Shown here in pieces: positions 27,292 to 37,051 of a stretch of 64,000 nt of DNA (the first letter of the stretch is position 1; each line of letters opens with the position of its first letter). The DNA is from Candidatus Burkholderia verschuerenii (GTDB lineage Bacteria; Pseudomonadota; Gammaproteobacteria; Burkholderiales; Burkholderiaceae): the NCBI RefSeq assembly GCF_001189365.1, contig NZ_LFJJ01000005.1, positions 1 through 64,000 of the forward strand. The letters run 5' to 3'. The notes beneath the pieces were generated by a model that was not told the DNA's origin, made no database searches, and was given only the letters and a program-made list of their open reading frames with translations. The translations under genes and the position numbers were made by a program.

Positions 27292-28047
27292 TCAGACGTC
27301 GCCGCTTTTGAAGGTCCCCGCGACGTACTCGTATTCTTCCGTGTTGATGTGCGTCAGACGATATTCGACCGGCTTCTGATTGATCGAATACGCGACCCGT
27401 TCCACTTCCAGCACCGGCGCACCCGTCTCCAGTTCCAGCAGCCTGCCTTCCAGTTCGCTCGCGCGCGCGATGCGCAGGCGTTCGTCCGTCCCCGTCACGT
27501 TGATGCCGAATGCATCCTGATAGAAGTTGTAAAGCGTATTTGGGCGGCTGCGCAGCATGCTTTCGGTGAGTCCGGGAAACTTCGTCTCGGGCAGCATCAC
27601 CGTATCGACCACGACGACCTTGTCGTGCAACGCGAGCGCATTGGTGAAGACGAACAGACGCGTGCCATCGTTGATCCCCAAGCGCGCGGCGACGGCCGGC
27701 GGACACTTCGCGCGCTTGAAGTTGACCAGCGTGACGACCGGATAAGCGCGGTCGCCGTCACGCCGCGCCACGCGGAAAAAGCGGAAGAAATGCCGGTCGC
27801 GCCGATGCTGCGCGACGAAGGTGCCCAGCCCCTGATGCCGGATCAGGATGTTCTCCGCGCATAACTCGTCGATGGCCTTTCGCAGCGTGCCGATCGACAC
27901 GCCGAAGCGTTCTGCGAGCTTCTTCTCGGACGGAATCACCTCGCCGCCTTTCCATTCCTGCGCTGTGAGCGCGGCCAGCATCGCCTCCTTGACTTCCTTG
28001 TATCGCGTACCGCCGGGACCGACCGGCATGGCCGTGACTGTGCTCAT
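27292..28047 (-). CDS. GntR/HutC family regulator of the sulfolactate operon
   Basis: A 251-residue GntR/HutC protein. The start at 28047 (MSTVTAMPV) has GGGAGG upstream; longer frames extend into the promoter region and are not credible. The winged helix (YKEVKEAMLAALTAQEWKGGEVIPSEKKLAERFGVSIGTLRKAIDEL) precedes a UTRA domain (LEVERVAYSINQKPVEYRLTHINT). It is divergent from suyAB, whose promoter lies at 28129-28157, so it is the likely operon regulator, with sulfolactate or a related acid as effector (inference). Confidence 0.87.
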   Translation of the reverse strand: MSTVTAMPVGPGGTRYKEVKEAMLAALTAQEWKGGEVIPSEKKLAERFGVSIGTLRKAIDELCAENILIRHQGLGTFVAQHRRDRHFFRFFRVARRDGDRAYPVVTLVNFKRAKCPPAVAARLGINDGTRLFVFTNALALHDKVVVVDTVMLPETKFPGLTESMLRSRPNTLYNFYQDAFGINVTGTDERLRIARASELEGRLLELETGAPVLEVERVAYSINQKPVEYRLTHINTEEYEYVAGTFKSGDV

Positions 28048-28128
28048 CGCGCCTCCCTCGACTTCTCTCTGAACGTGCCTCGATTGTACCCGTGCGGCGC
28101 AAACATGTAACACATATAGATGAGTTAG

Positions 28129-28157
28129 TTGGCATGGATGATATCGACGCCTACTAT
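28129..28157 (+). promoter_or_regulatory. sigma70 promoter of the suyAB operon
   Basis: TTGGCA (28129-28134), a 17-base spacer and TACTAT (28152-28157) make a good sigma70 promoter about 67 bases before suyA. The AT-rich sequence just upstream (28104-28128) may hold the site of the divergent GntR regulator, but I could not define clear symmetry. Confidence 0.6.
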
Positions 28158-28224
28158 GCATTTCAACGGACAGGCGCAGGCCGTGTCGGCCGGCCTTTCG
28201 GACCATCACCAAAAGGAGGAGCAC

Positions 28225-28566
28225 ATGAGTTACGCAGCAGCGGGAGCAAGCGGTGCAGCCAAGGCGGAAGCGGGCGAACGCAGGACGATCCATATCGTGC
28301 TGCACGAAGCCAAGGACACGGTCGGCGTCGCGGTAGTCGAGGGCATCAAGGCGGGATCGCAGTTGAACGCGTGGATCATGGACGAGGACGAAATCGTCAC
28401 GGTGCCCGCGAAGCAGGACATTCCCATCGGTCACAAGGTCGCGCTCAAGGACATGAAGGTCGGCGACACGGTGTTCAAGTACGGCGTGGATATCGGCAAG
28501 GTCGTTGCGCCCATCACGGCGGGCGAGCACGCGCACGTGCACAACATCAAGACGAAGCGCTGGTAA
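28225..28566 (+). CDS. suyA: (2R)-sulfolactate sulfo-lyase small (alpha) subunit, UxaA/SAF domain
   Basis: A 113-residue SAF-domain protein, the small half of a split UxaA-family lyase. AAGGAGG (28213-28219) fixes the start. The body [21 protein letters not shown], the [17 protein letters not shown] motif (65-81) and the C-terminal HAHVHNIK with its His residues are typical. With SuyB it would cleave (R)-sulfolactate to pyruvate and sulfite in the cytoplasm. A sugar-acid dehydratase is the main alternative within the family; the neighbouring HpsN and ComC-type genes favour sulfolactate. An N-terminal Ala-rich extension of about 18 residues is poorly conserved. Confidence 0.78.
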   Translation: MSYAAAGASGAAKAEAGERRTIHIVLHEAKDTVGVAVVEGIKAGSQLNAWIMDEDEIVTVPAKQDIPIGHKVALKDMKVGDTVFKYGVDIGKVVAPITAGEHAHVHNIKTKRW

Positions 28567-28624
28567 GCCGCGCCGTCAGATCAGTCGGATCGGAGCACCT
28601 TCACCCCACATCGAGAGAGACATC

Positions 28625-29800
28625 ATGAGCGTGATTCAACTGGACACTACTTTCCGCGGTTATCGCCGGGAAAACGGCCGCGTCGGCGTGCGTAACCACG
28701 TCATCATTCTTCCCGTGGACGATCTGTCCAATGCCGCCGCGATGGCCGTCGAAGCCGCGATCAAAGGCACGATGGCGATTCCGCATCCCTACGGCCGTCT
28801 GCAATTCGGCGCGGACCTCGACCTGCATTTCCGCACGCTGATCGGCGCGGGCTCGAACCCGAACGTCGCGGCGGTGATCGTGATCGGCATCGAGGAAGGC
28901 TGGACGAAACGCGTGGTCGACGGCATCGCGAAGTCGGGCAAGCCGGTGATGGGCTTCGGCATCGAACTGCACGGCGATCACGATACGATCATGCGCGCAT
29001 CGAAGGCCGCGAAGGAAATGGTCCAGTACGCGACCACGCTCGAACGCGAGGAATGTCCGATCAGCGAACTGTAGGTATCGACCAAGTGCGGCGAGTCGGA
29101 CACGACCTCGGGCTGCGGCGCGAATCCGACCGTCGGCAACGCGTTCGACAAGCTTTACGGACTCGGCAACACGCTCGTGTTCGGCGAAACGTCGGAGCTG
29201 ACCGGCGGCGAGCAGATAGTCGCGGCGCGCTGCGCGAACGACAGCGTGCGCGAGCGCTTCCAGTTCATGTTCGATCGCTATCAGGACATGATCAATCGCT
29301 GGAAGACCGACGATATTTCGGAATCTTAACCAACAAAGGGCAATATCGCGGGCGGCCTCACGACCATCGAGGAAAAGGCGCTCGGCAATATTCAGAAGAT
29401 CGGCAAGAAGTGCATGGTCGACGTCGTGCTCGACAAGGCCGAAGAGCCGACGCACGCGGGGCTGTGGTTCATGGACTCGTCGTCCGCCGCCGCCGAAATG
29501 GTGACGCTGTGCGCGGCATCGGGCTTCGCGGTGCATTTCTTCCCCACCGGCCAAGGCAATGTGATCGGCAATGCGATCGTGCCCGTCATCAAGATCTGCG
29601 CGAATCCGCGCACCGTTCGCACGATGGGCGAGCATATCGACGTCGATGTATCGGGTCTGCTGCAACGCGAGCAGAACCTCGACGAAACCGGCGACAAGCT
29701 GCTCGAATGCATGCTCGCGACCGCCAACGGCCGCTGGACGTCGGCCGAAACGCTCGGCCATCGCGAGTTCGTGCTGACGCGTCTGTTCGAAAGCGCGTAA
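28625..29800 (+). pseudogene. suyB: (2R)-sulfolactate sulfo-lyase large (beta) subunit, two in-frame stops
   Basis: A UxaA-family large subunit, 391 residues if read through. Landmarks are [43 protein letters not shown] (Fe-S-type Cys), [12 protein letters not shown] and the C-terminal [14 protein letters not shown]. The whole reading frame is kept, but codon 150 is TAG (29072-29074, in SEL-x-VSTKCG) and codon 235 is TAA (29327-29329, in SES-x-PTKGN). Each needs only one C:G to T:A transition from Gln or Trp. No indels are present. Translation would stop before the cysteine motif, so sulfo-lyase activity should be lost unless the stops are assembly errors or are suppressed. Confidence 0.83.
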
Positions 29801-29936
29801 GCACGCGAGCACACAAGGCATCAGAGGCAAACCAGACACCGGTGCGCGCGCCGGTTCGACAGCCGTCACAGAAACGGCGCGAACCGGGTTGCGCGCCCGT
29901 CGACATCCGGCAGCAGCGAGTGGAGGAGACACCATC

Positions 29937-31244
29937 TTGCGCGTGCTCAAGCATCTATACGTCCAGGTCCTGATCGGCCTGACAGCCGGCATTCTTGTCG
30001 GCTATTTCGCGCCCAAACTCGGCGTGCAATTCAAGCCGCTCGGCGATACCTTCATCCGTCTGATCAAGATGCTCATCACGCTTCTGATCTTCTGCACGGT
30101 GTCCGTGGGCATCGCGCGCATGGAGAGTCTGAAGCAGGTCGGACGCGTCGGCTTCAAGACGATTCTCTACTTCGAAGTGGTTACGACCATTGCGCTGGTC
30201 ATCGGCATGATCGTCGCGAATGTCGTGCATCCGGGCGCGGGTCTCGATATCGATCCGAAGACGCTCGATCCCGGCGCGGTTTCGCATTTCGTTACCGAAG
30301 TGCATTCGGCGGAAAACAAGAGCCTGCTGGAAGAACTGGTGCCGAACTCCGTCGTCGGCGCGTTCGCGCGCGGCGATCTGTTGCAGGTGCTGCTGTTTTC
30401 AGTGCTGTTCGGCGTGGCCTTGTCGCTGATGTCCGAGCGCAGCAAGTTCCTGGCGCAAGGCATCGAACAACTCGGCGACGCGTTGATGCGTATCGTCGAG
30501 ATGATCATGCGGCTCGCGCCGCTCGGCGCATTCGGCGCGATTGCCTTCACCGTCGGCAAATACGGTATCGGCGCGTTGCAGCAACTGGGGCTGTTGATCC
30601 TGTGCTTCTACGTGACGAGCATTGTGTTCGTCGTGCTCGTGCTCGGCACCGCCTGCCGCTGGGCGGGCGTGAGTCTATGGTCGCTGCTGCGCTATTTGCG
30701 CGAGGAATTGCTGATCGTGCTCGGCACGTCGACGACGGAATCCGTGTTGCCGCGTCTGATGGAAAAGCTCGAACGGCTCGGTTGCCCGAAGTCGGTCGTC
30801 GGCCTCGTGCTGCCGACCGGCTATTCGTTCAACCTCGACGGCGCGGCCATTTATCTGACGATGACCTCGCTGTTCATCGCGCAGGCGACCAACACGCATC
30901 TCACGCTGATGCAGCAACTCGTCTTGCTCGCGATCTTGCTGCTGACGTCGAAGGGCGGCGTGGGCGTCGCGGGCACGGCGCTGGTGGCGCTCACGGCCAC
31001 GCTGTCGTCGCATAACATCATTCCGGTGGCGGGCATCACGCTGATCATCGGCATCGATCGCGTGCTCAACGAGATTCGCGCGCTCGTCAACATGATCGGC
31101 AATGCGGTGGCGACGCTGGTGGTCGCGCGCTGGGAAGGCGTGTTCGATGTCGAGACGGCGCGTGCCATACTCGCGGACCCGCGCGCTGCCCTGAAAGAGG
31201 AAAGCCGCATGTTGATCGAATCCGCGCAGGATATGCAGAAATGA
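29937..31244 (+). CDS. DctA-type dicarboxylate/amino acid:cation symporter (sulfolactate operon)
   Basis: A 435-residue DAACS-family symporter. The start is TTG 29937, eight bases after GGAGGAG (29922-29928); no in-frame ATG fits. Conserved features are LTLL-type helix pairs, GTSTTESVLPRLMEKLERLG (Ser-rich hairpin 1), LPTGYSFNLDGAAIYLTMTSLFIAQA (substrate and cation site) and the LNEIRALVNMIGNAVATLVVARWEG ending. Usual substrates are C4-dicarboxylates. Between suyB and a ComC-type dehydrogenase, it is a strong candidate for uptake of sulfolactate, a dianionic analogue. Its stop overlaps the next start (ATGA). The frame is intact. Confidence 0.85.
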   Translation: MRVLKHLYVQVLIGLTAGILVGYFAPKLGVQFKPLGDTFIRLIKMLITLLIFCTVSVGIARMESLKQVGRVGFKTILYFEVVTTIALVIGMIVANVVHPGAGLDIDPKTLDPGAVSHFVTEVHSAENKSLLEELVPNSVVGAFARGDLLQVLLFSVLFGVALSLMSERSKFLAQGIEQLGDALMRIVEMIMRLAPLGAFGAIAFTVGKYGIGALQQLGLLILCFYVTSIVFVVLVLGTACRWAGVSLWSLLRYLREELLIVLGTSTTESVLPRLMEKLERLGCPKSVVGLVLPTGYSFNLDGAAIYLTMTSLFIAQATNTHLTLMQQLVLLAILLLTSKGGVGVAGTALVALTATLSSHNIIPVAGITLIIGIDRVLNEIRALVNMIGNAVATLVVARWEGVFDVETARAILADPRAALKEESRMLIESAQDMQK

Positions 31245-32251
31245 CCGTAACCGACGATATCGTTCTTTCGCCCGCCACACTGCACTCGCTCGCGCGCCGC
31301 GCCTTGCTCGAAGCGGGCGCGACCGCCGCCACTGCCGACGCCACCGCGCACGCGCTGGTCTACGCCGATGCACGCGGCCTCTCGTCGCACGGCGTCGCGC
31401 GCTTGCCTATGTATCTCGCGCAATTGCGCAACGGCCGCGTCGATGCCGCCGCGGTGCCCGCCATCGTGCGCGACAAGGGCGCGGCGTTTCTCGTCGATGC
31501 CGCCGATGGCCTCGCGTTCGATGCCTGCGCGCTGGCGATCTCGACCGGCATCGAACGCGCGCGCACCTTCGGCACGGCGGCGGCGAGCGTCACGCGCAGT
31601 CATCACTTCGGCGCGGGCGCGTATCACCTCGAAGCGGTCGGCAAGGCAGGGCTCGTCGGTCTCGCGTTCAGCAACGCGCCGGGCTCGATGCCCGTGTGGG
31701 GCGGCAAGCATCCCTTGCTCGGCACCAATCCGATCGCTGCCGTGTTTCCGCGCGCGAAGGCGGAACCGTTGATGATCGATCTGTCGCTCTCGCACGTGGT
31801 GCGCGACGGCAAGCCGATTCCCGAAGGGTGGGCTACGACCATCGACGGCGAGCCGACCACCGACGCGCGCGCCGCGCTCGACGGCATGATGCTGCCGTTC
31901 GGCGGCGCGAAAGGCGCGGTGCTCGCGCTGATGGTGGAACTGCTGGCGGCGGCGCTATCGGGCGCGCAATTCGGTTCAGAAGCGGGCTCGTTTCTCACCG
32001 AAGACGGACCGCGTTCGCGCGTCGGGCATCTGTTCTGGCTGCTCGATCCGGATGCGCTGGCGGGCTCGCGCGTCTATCAGCAGCGCATCGAAACGCTCAT
32101 CGAACTGATGCTCGTCGATGACGACGTGCGCCTGCCCGGCTATCGGCGGCACGAGATCGCGGCGGCCAGCGCAAGCGCGGGCATCGCGTTGAATCGTAAA
32201 TTATTCGAACAATTGAAGACGCTCGCCAACGACCGGGCCGACGCGCTCTGA
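31241..32251 (+). CDS. Ldh2 (malate/lactate/sulfolactate) dehydrogenase, ComC-like, possibly with an internal deletion
   Basis: A 336-residue NAD(P)-dependent dehydrogenase of the Ldh_2/ComC family. Typical parts are DARGLSSHGVARLPMYL near the N terminus, SHHFGAGAYHLEA, FSNAPGSMPVWGGKHPLLGTNPIA and LPFGGAKGAVLALMVELLA. Where relatives read roughly SxVARGKxxxAAxxGKPIPEGW, this protein reads SHVVRDGKPIPEGW, about nine residues shorter, near 31798-31806. That suggests an in-frame deletion between short repeats of the GTGCGCG type. ComC with a partner racemises or oxidises sulfolactate, which fits the operon. Activity after the deletion is doubtful. Confidence 0.75.
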   Translation: MTVTDDIVLSPATLHSLARRALLEAGATAATADATAHALVYADARGLSSHGVARLPMYLAQLRNGRVDAAAVPAIVRDKGAAFLVDAADGLAFDACALAISTGIERARTFGTAAASVTRSHHFGAGAYHLEAVGKAGLVGLAFSNAPGSMPVWGGKHPLLGTNPIAAVFPRAKAEPLMIDLSLSHVVRDGKPIPEGWATTIDGEPTTDARAALDGMMLPFGGAKGAVLALMVELLAAALSGAQFGSEAGSFLTEDGPRSRVGHLFWLLDPDALAGSRVYQQRIETLIELMLVDDDVRLPGYRRHEIAAASASAGIALNRKLFEQLKTLANDRADAL

Positions 32252-32358
32252 AGCAGAGCCGATCACGATCACACGAACGAACAGGATAAGCAACAACCGG
32301 CAAGCTCCTTCCCCAGCGATACAAAAACAGGCCTCCTTCGAGACGCCCGGAGACAAGC

Positions 32359-33630
32359 ATGCGCAAGATCTTTCGTCAGATTTACGTGCAGGTTCTCATC
32401 GCAATCGTCGCCGGCGCGCTGCTCGGCCATTACTTTCCGCATGTCGGGCAAAGCGTCGCGCCGTTGAGCACGGCATTCATCAAGCTCGTTAAGATGGTGA
32501 CCGCGCCGCTGATCTTCGTGACGATCGTGCTCGGCGCGAAGGAGATGGGCGGCGCGGGCGCGATGGGGCGCATCGGCGGCAAATCGATCATCCTGTTCGA
32601 GCTGACGACGACCATCGTGCTGCTGATCGGCTTGTGGGCCGTCAACACCATTCAGCCTGGCGCGGGCATGAATCTCACGCCGAGTTCCATCGATGCCAGC
32701 GTGCTGAACGGCTATGAACGTTCGATGCACGCATCCGGCGGCGTGATGGGTTTTCTGCTCGGCATCATTCCCGATAGCGCGGTGTCGGCGTTCGCGAACG
32801 CGGACATGCTTCAGTTCGTGCTGTTTTCCGTGCTGTTCGCGATCGGGCTGTCGCATGCGGGCAAGACGGGCGAGACGGCGTACAAGTTCTTCGAAGGCGT
32901 CGGCAGCGCGCTGTTCGGCGTCGTGCGTATCGTGATGCGGCTCGCGCCCATCGGCGCATTCGGCGCGATGGCGTATGCGGTCGGCAAGTTCGGCTTCGGC
33001 ACGATGAACTCGCTGTTCATGCTGTTGGTCACGGTCTATGCTGCGACGCTCGCGTATATCGTGCTGATTCTCGGCGGCATCTGCCTGATGTGCGATGTGA
33101 GTCTGTGGCGTCTGCTCAAGTACATTCGCGGCGAGATTCTGCTGGTGATCGCGACCGTATCGTCCGAAGCCGCGTTTCCGCAACTCGTGAAGAAACTCGA
33201 AGCGCTCGACTGTCCGACCGGCGTCGTCGGCATCGTCATGCCGATGGGCTACACGTTCAATCTGGCGGGAACCTGCGTCACGCAGGTGATTTGCGCGGTG
33301 TTTATCGCGCAGGCGTTCGGCATTCAGTTGTCAGTGGCGGAACAGGCGGTGCTGGTCGGCATCTCGATGCTGACCTCGCGCGGCATGGCGGGCGTGGCGG
33401 GCGCGAGCTTCATCTGCCTGCTCGCGACGCTGGCCGCGTTCAAGCATATTCCGATCGAAGGCGCGGCGATTGTGCTGGGCGTCGATCGCTTTATCGCCGA
33501 GATTCGCGCGACAACGAATATGATCGGCAATGTGGTGGCCACCGTCGCTGTCGCGCACTGGGAGCGTCAGCGCGACGACGTCTGCATGCGCGAAACGCTC
33601 GGCATGCCGCCCAAAGTCGTGACGCGATGA
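32359..33630 (+). CDS. second DctA-type dicarboxylate:cation symporter
   Basis: A 423-residue DAACS symporter, paralogous to the one at 29937 but clearly diverged. Landmarks are IATVSSEAAFPQLVKKLEALDCP, MPMGYTFNLAGTCVTQVICAVFIAQAFG, GVAGASFICLLATLAAFKHIP and FIAEIRATTNMIGNVVATVAVAHWE. In the substrate region FNLAG replaces the usual FNLDG of the first copy, hinting at a different anion. A 107-bp gap separates it from the ComC-type gene. It is convergent with a LacI gene 4 bases away. Uptake of DHPS-derived or dicarboxylate anions is inferred. The frame is intact. Confidence 0.85.
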   Translation: MRKIFRQIYVQVLIAIVAGALLGHYFPHVGQSVAPLSTAFIKLVKMVTAPLIFVTIVLGAKEMGGAGAMGRIGGKSIILFELTTTIVLLIGLWAVNTIQPGAGMNLTPSSIDASVLNGYERSMHASGGVMGFLLGIIPDSAVSAFANADMLQFVLFSVLFAIGLSHAGKTGETAYKFFEGVGSALFGVVRIVMRLAPIGAFGAMAYAVGKFGFGTMNSLFMLLVTVYAATLAYIVLILGGICLMCDVSLWRLLKYIRGEILLVIATVSSEAAFPQLVKKLEALDCPTGVVGIVMPMGYTFNLAGTCVTQVICAVFIAQAFGIQLSVAEQAVLVGISMLTSRGMAGVAGASFICLLATLAAFKHIPIEGAAIVLGVDRFIAEIRATTNMIGNVVATVAVAHWERQRDDVCMRETLGMPPKVVTR

Positions 33631-33634
33631 ATAC

Positions 33635-34678
33635 TTAAGCGGGCGCGGGGCCGCTGGTGCCGCGCACGACGAGTTCGATCGGCAAACAGACATCGGCGGG
33701 CGGGCGTTGCGTGTCGAGCCAGTCGAGCAGCGCGAGCGCCGCGCGTTGGCCGAGTTCGTAGGTCGGCAGCAACACAGTGGACAGTCCCGGCGTGATCTGC
33801 GATGAAATCGGCAGGTTATCGCAGCCGACAATCGACAATTGTTCCGGAATCCTTATATTTAGCGATTGTGCTTCGAACAACGCGCCGAGCGCGAGCACGT
33901 CGTTGCCGCAGAACACGGCAGTTGGACGCGGACGCAGTTGCATCAGATGCTTGAGTCCGGCGCGGCCGCCGTCGAAGTCGAACGGCTGCTCGATCACGTT
34001 CGCGTCGGGCAGACGCACGCCGGCATCCGCGAGCGCCGTGCGAAAGCCGTTGAGCCGGTGACGCGCGCGATCGTTATAGCGCGTCATGCCGGAAATCATG
34101 CCGAAGGTCGTGTGTCCCAGCGACAGCAGATGTTCCGCCGCCAGCGTGCCGATCAGGCGATTGTCGAAGCCGATCAGCGGCGCGGTCGTGGTCAGAATTT
34201 CGCTGGCGGCAGCGGCATTGGTCCATGTGATGAGCACGGGAATGCGGCTCGCGCGCACCATGTCCCACGTTTCATGCGCGTGTTCGGCGCCGACGAGCAC
34301 CAGCGCGTCGACGGCACGCTCGAGCAGCGCGCGCGTCGCTTCGGTTTCGGATGCGAGGCTGTATTCGTGCGCGGAGATCAGCAGCTGATATCCCGCGCCG
34401 GACAGCGTGCTTTGCAGTCCCTGAACCGCGCGCGCGAAGATCGCGTTGTCGAGCGTCGGTACGATCGCGCCGACCATGCGCGCGCGTCCCAGCGCAAGCG
34501 CGCGGGCCGCGCCATCCGGTACGTAGCCGAGCTGGGCGATCGCCTGCATGATGCGATCGCGCGTATCGCCTTTGACCTTGTCTGGATTCGACAAGGTGCG
34601 CGAGACCGTCGCGGTGGACACGCCGGCCAGTGCGGCGACATCGGAAAGCCGGGGACGACCTTCAGTGCTGTCGTTCAT
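33635..34678 (-). CDS. LacI family regulator of the DHPS operon
   Basis: A 347-residue LacI/GalR repressor with an N-terminal helix-turn-helix (RLSDVAALAGVSTATVSRTLSNPDKV) and a ligand-binding domain. It is divergent from hpsN. The 242-bp intergenic region holds two perfect TGCAAGCGCTTGCA-type palindromes, the classical LacI/GalR operator form. One lies beside a TATAAT box on its own strand (34782-34787), which suggests autoregulation. It differs from the LacI protein at 3623 in helix-turn-helix residues, matching their different operators. The effector is probably DHPS or a pathway intermediate (inference). Confidence 0.88.
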   Translation of the reverse strand: MNDSTEGRPRLSDVAALAGVSTATVSRTLSNPDKVKGDTRDRIMQAIAQLGYVPDGAARALALGRARMVGAIVPTLDNAIFARAVQGLQSTLSGAGYQLLISAHEYSLASETEATRALLERAVDALVLVGAEHAHETWDMVRASRIPVLITWTNAAAASEILTTTAPLIGFDNRLIGTLAAEHLLSLGHTTFGMISGMTRYNDRARHRLNGFRTALADAGVRLPDANVIEQPFDFDGGRAGLKHLMQLRPRPTAVFCGNDVLALGALFEAQSLNIRIPEQLSIVGCDNLPISSQITPGLSTVLLPTYELGQRAALALLDWLDTQRPPADVCLPIELVVRGTSGPAPA

Positions 34679-34788
34679 TCAGGATGCCTTGCATCGTCGG
34701 ATTACCGCGCCAAGCATCACATCGGCGCGGCTGGAAAGCTTCTAGGTATGAATACCGATTCATCGTCGGCGAGGTTTCACTATTATAA

Positions 34789-36234
<1,446 letters not shown>

Positions 36235-36262
36235 ACGCCGCGCATTCGAGAAGGAGCGAACG

Positions 36263-37030
36263 ATGGAACTCGCAAGCATGTTCAGTCTGGAAGGACGCGT
36301 CGCGCTCGTGACCGGCGGTAACGCCGGCATCGGTCTTGCAATCTCGAGCGCGCTGGGACGCGCCGGTGCGCGCGTCGTGCTGGCCGCGCGCCGCGAAGGC
36401 GCATTGCGCGATGCCGCCGCGACGCTCGCGGCGCAGGGCATCGCGGCGGATTGCATCGTGGCCGACGTCGGCACGCCCGAAGCTGCGATGCAGTGCGGCC
36501 AAGACGCGCTCGCGCTGAACGGACGCATCGACATTCTGGTGAACGCGGCGGGCGTGAATCTGCGGTAGCAGTTCGCCGAAGTCACGCCCGAATCGTGGCA
36601 CACGCAACTCGCGCTGCATCTGGGCGCGCCGTTCTTTCTCACGCAGACGCTCGCGCCGCAGATGAAGGCGCGCGGGTGGGGACGCATCGTGAATATCGCG
36701 TCGCTGCAGTCGTATCGCGCGTTCGCGAATAGCGCGCCGTATGGCGCGGGCAAGGGCGGCGTGGTGCAGCTCACGCGCGCGATCGCGCAGGAATGGGGCC
36801 GTCACGGCATTACGTGCAACGCCATCGGACCGGGCTTTTTTCCGACGGCGCTCACCGCATCCGTATTCGCCGATGAAGCGCTCGCCGGCCGTCACGCCGA
36901 ACAGACCTGTCTCGGCCGCAACGGCAGGCTCGAGGACATCGACGGCCTCGCCGTGTTCCTCGCCAGCGACGCATCGGGCTATATCAGTGGTCAAACCATC
37001 ATGATCGATGGCGGATACACCGCACGTTGA
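36263..37030 (+). pseudogene. hpsO: SDR dehydrogenase (HpsO-like) with internal TAG
   Basis: A classical SDR of 255 residues if read through. TGGNAGIG is at 17-24, NAAG at 93-96, Ser in IVNIASLQS, Tyr-x3-Lys in YGAGK, and the C-terminal [15 protein letters not shown] is normal. Codon 102 is TAG (36566-36568) in GVNLR-x-QFAEV; the frame is otherwise open, and CAG to TAG is the simplest origin. In DHPS degraders HpsO and HpsP interconvert the enantiomers of DHPS through sulfohydroxyacetone-type intermediates. Loss would limit use of one enantiomer but spare HpsN. GAAGGAG precedes the start. Confidence 0.78.
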
Positions 37031-37051
37031 TCGACATCGGCGGAGACAAGC

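Noticed and set aside
28225-29800. Galactarate/altronate dehydratase
   Set aside because: Same UxaA family, and the nearby enolase-type dehydratase made this tempting. The split small/large subunit layout, the large-subunit sequence and the neighbouring HpsN- and ComC-type genes favour sulfolactate sulfo-lyase. Not fully excluded.
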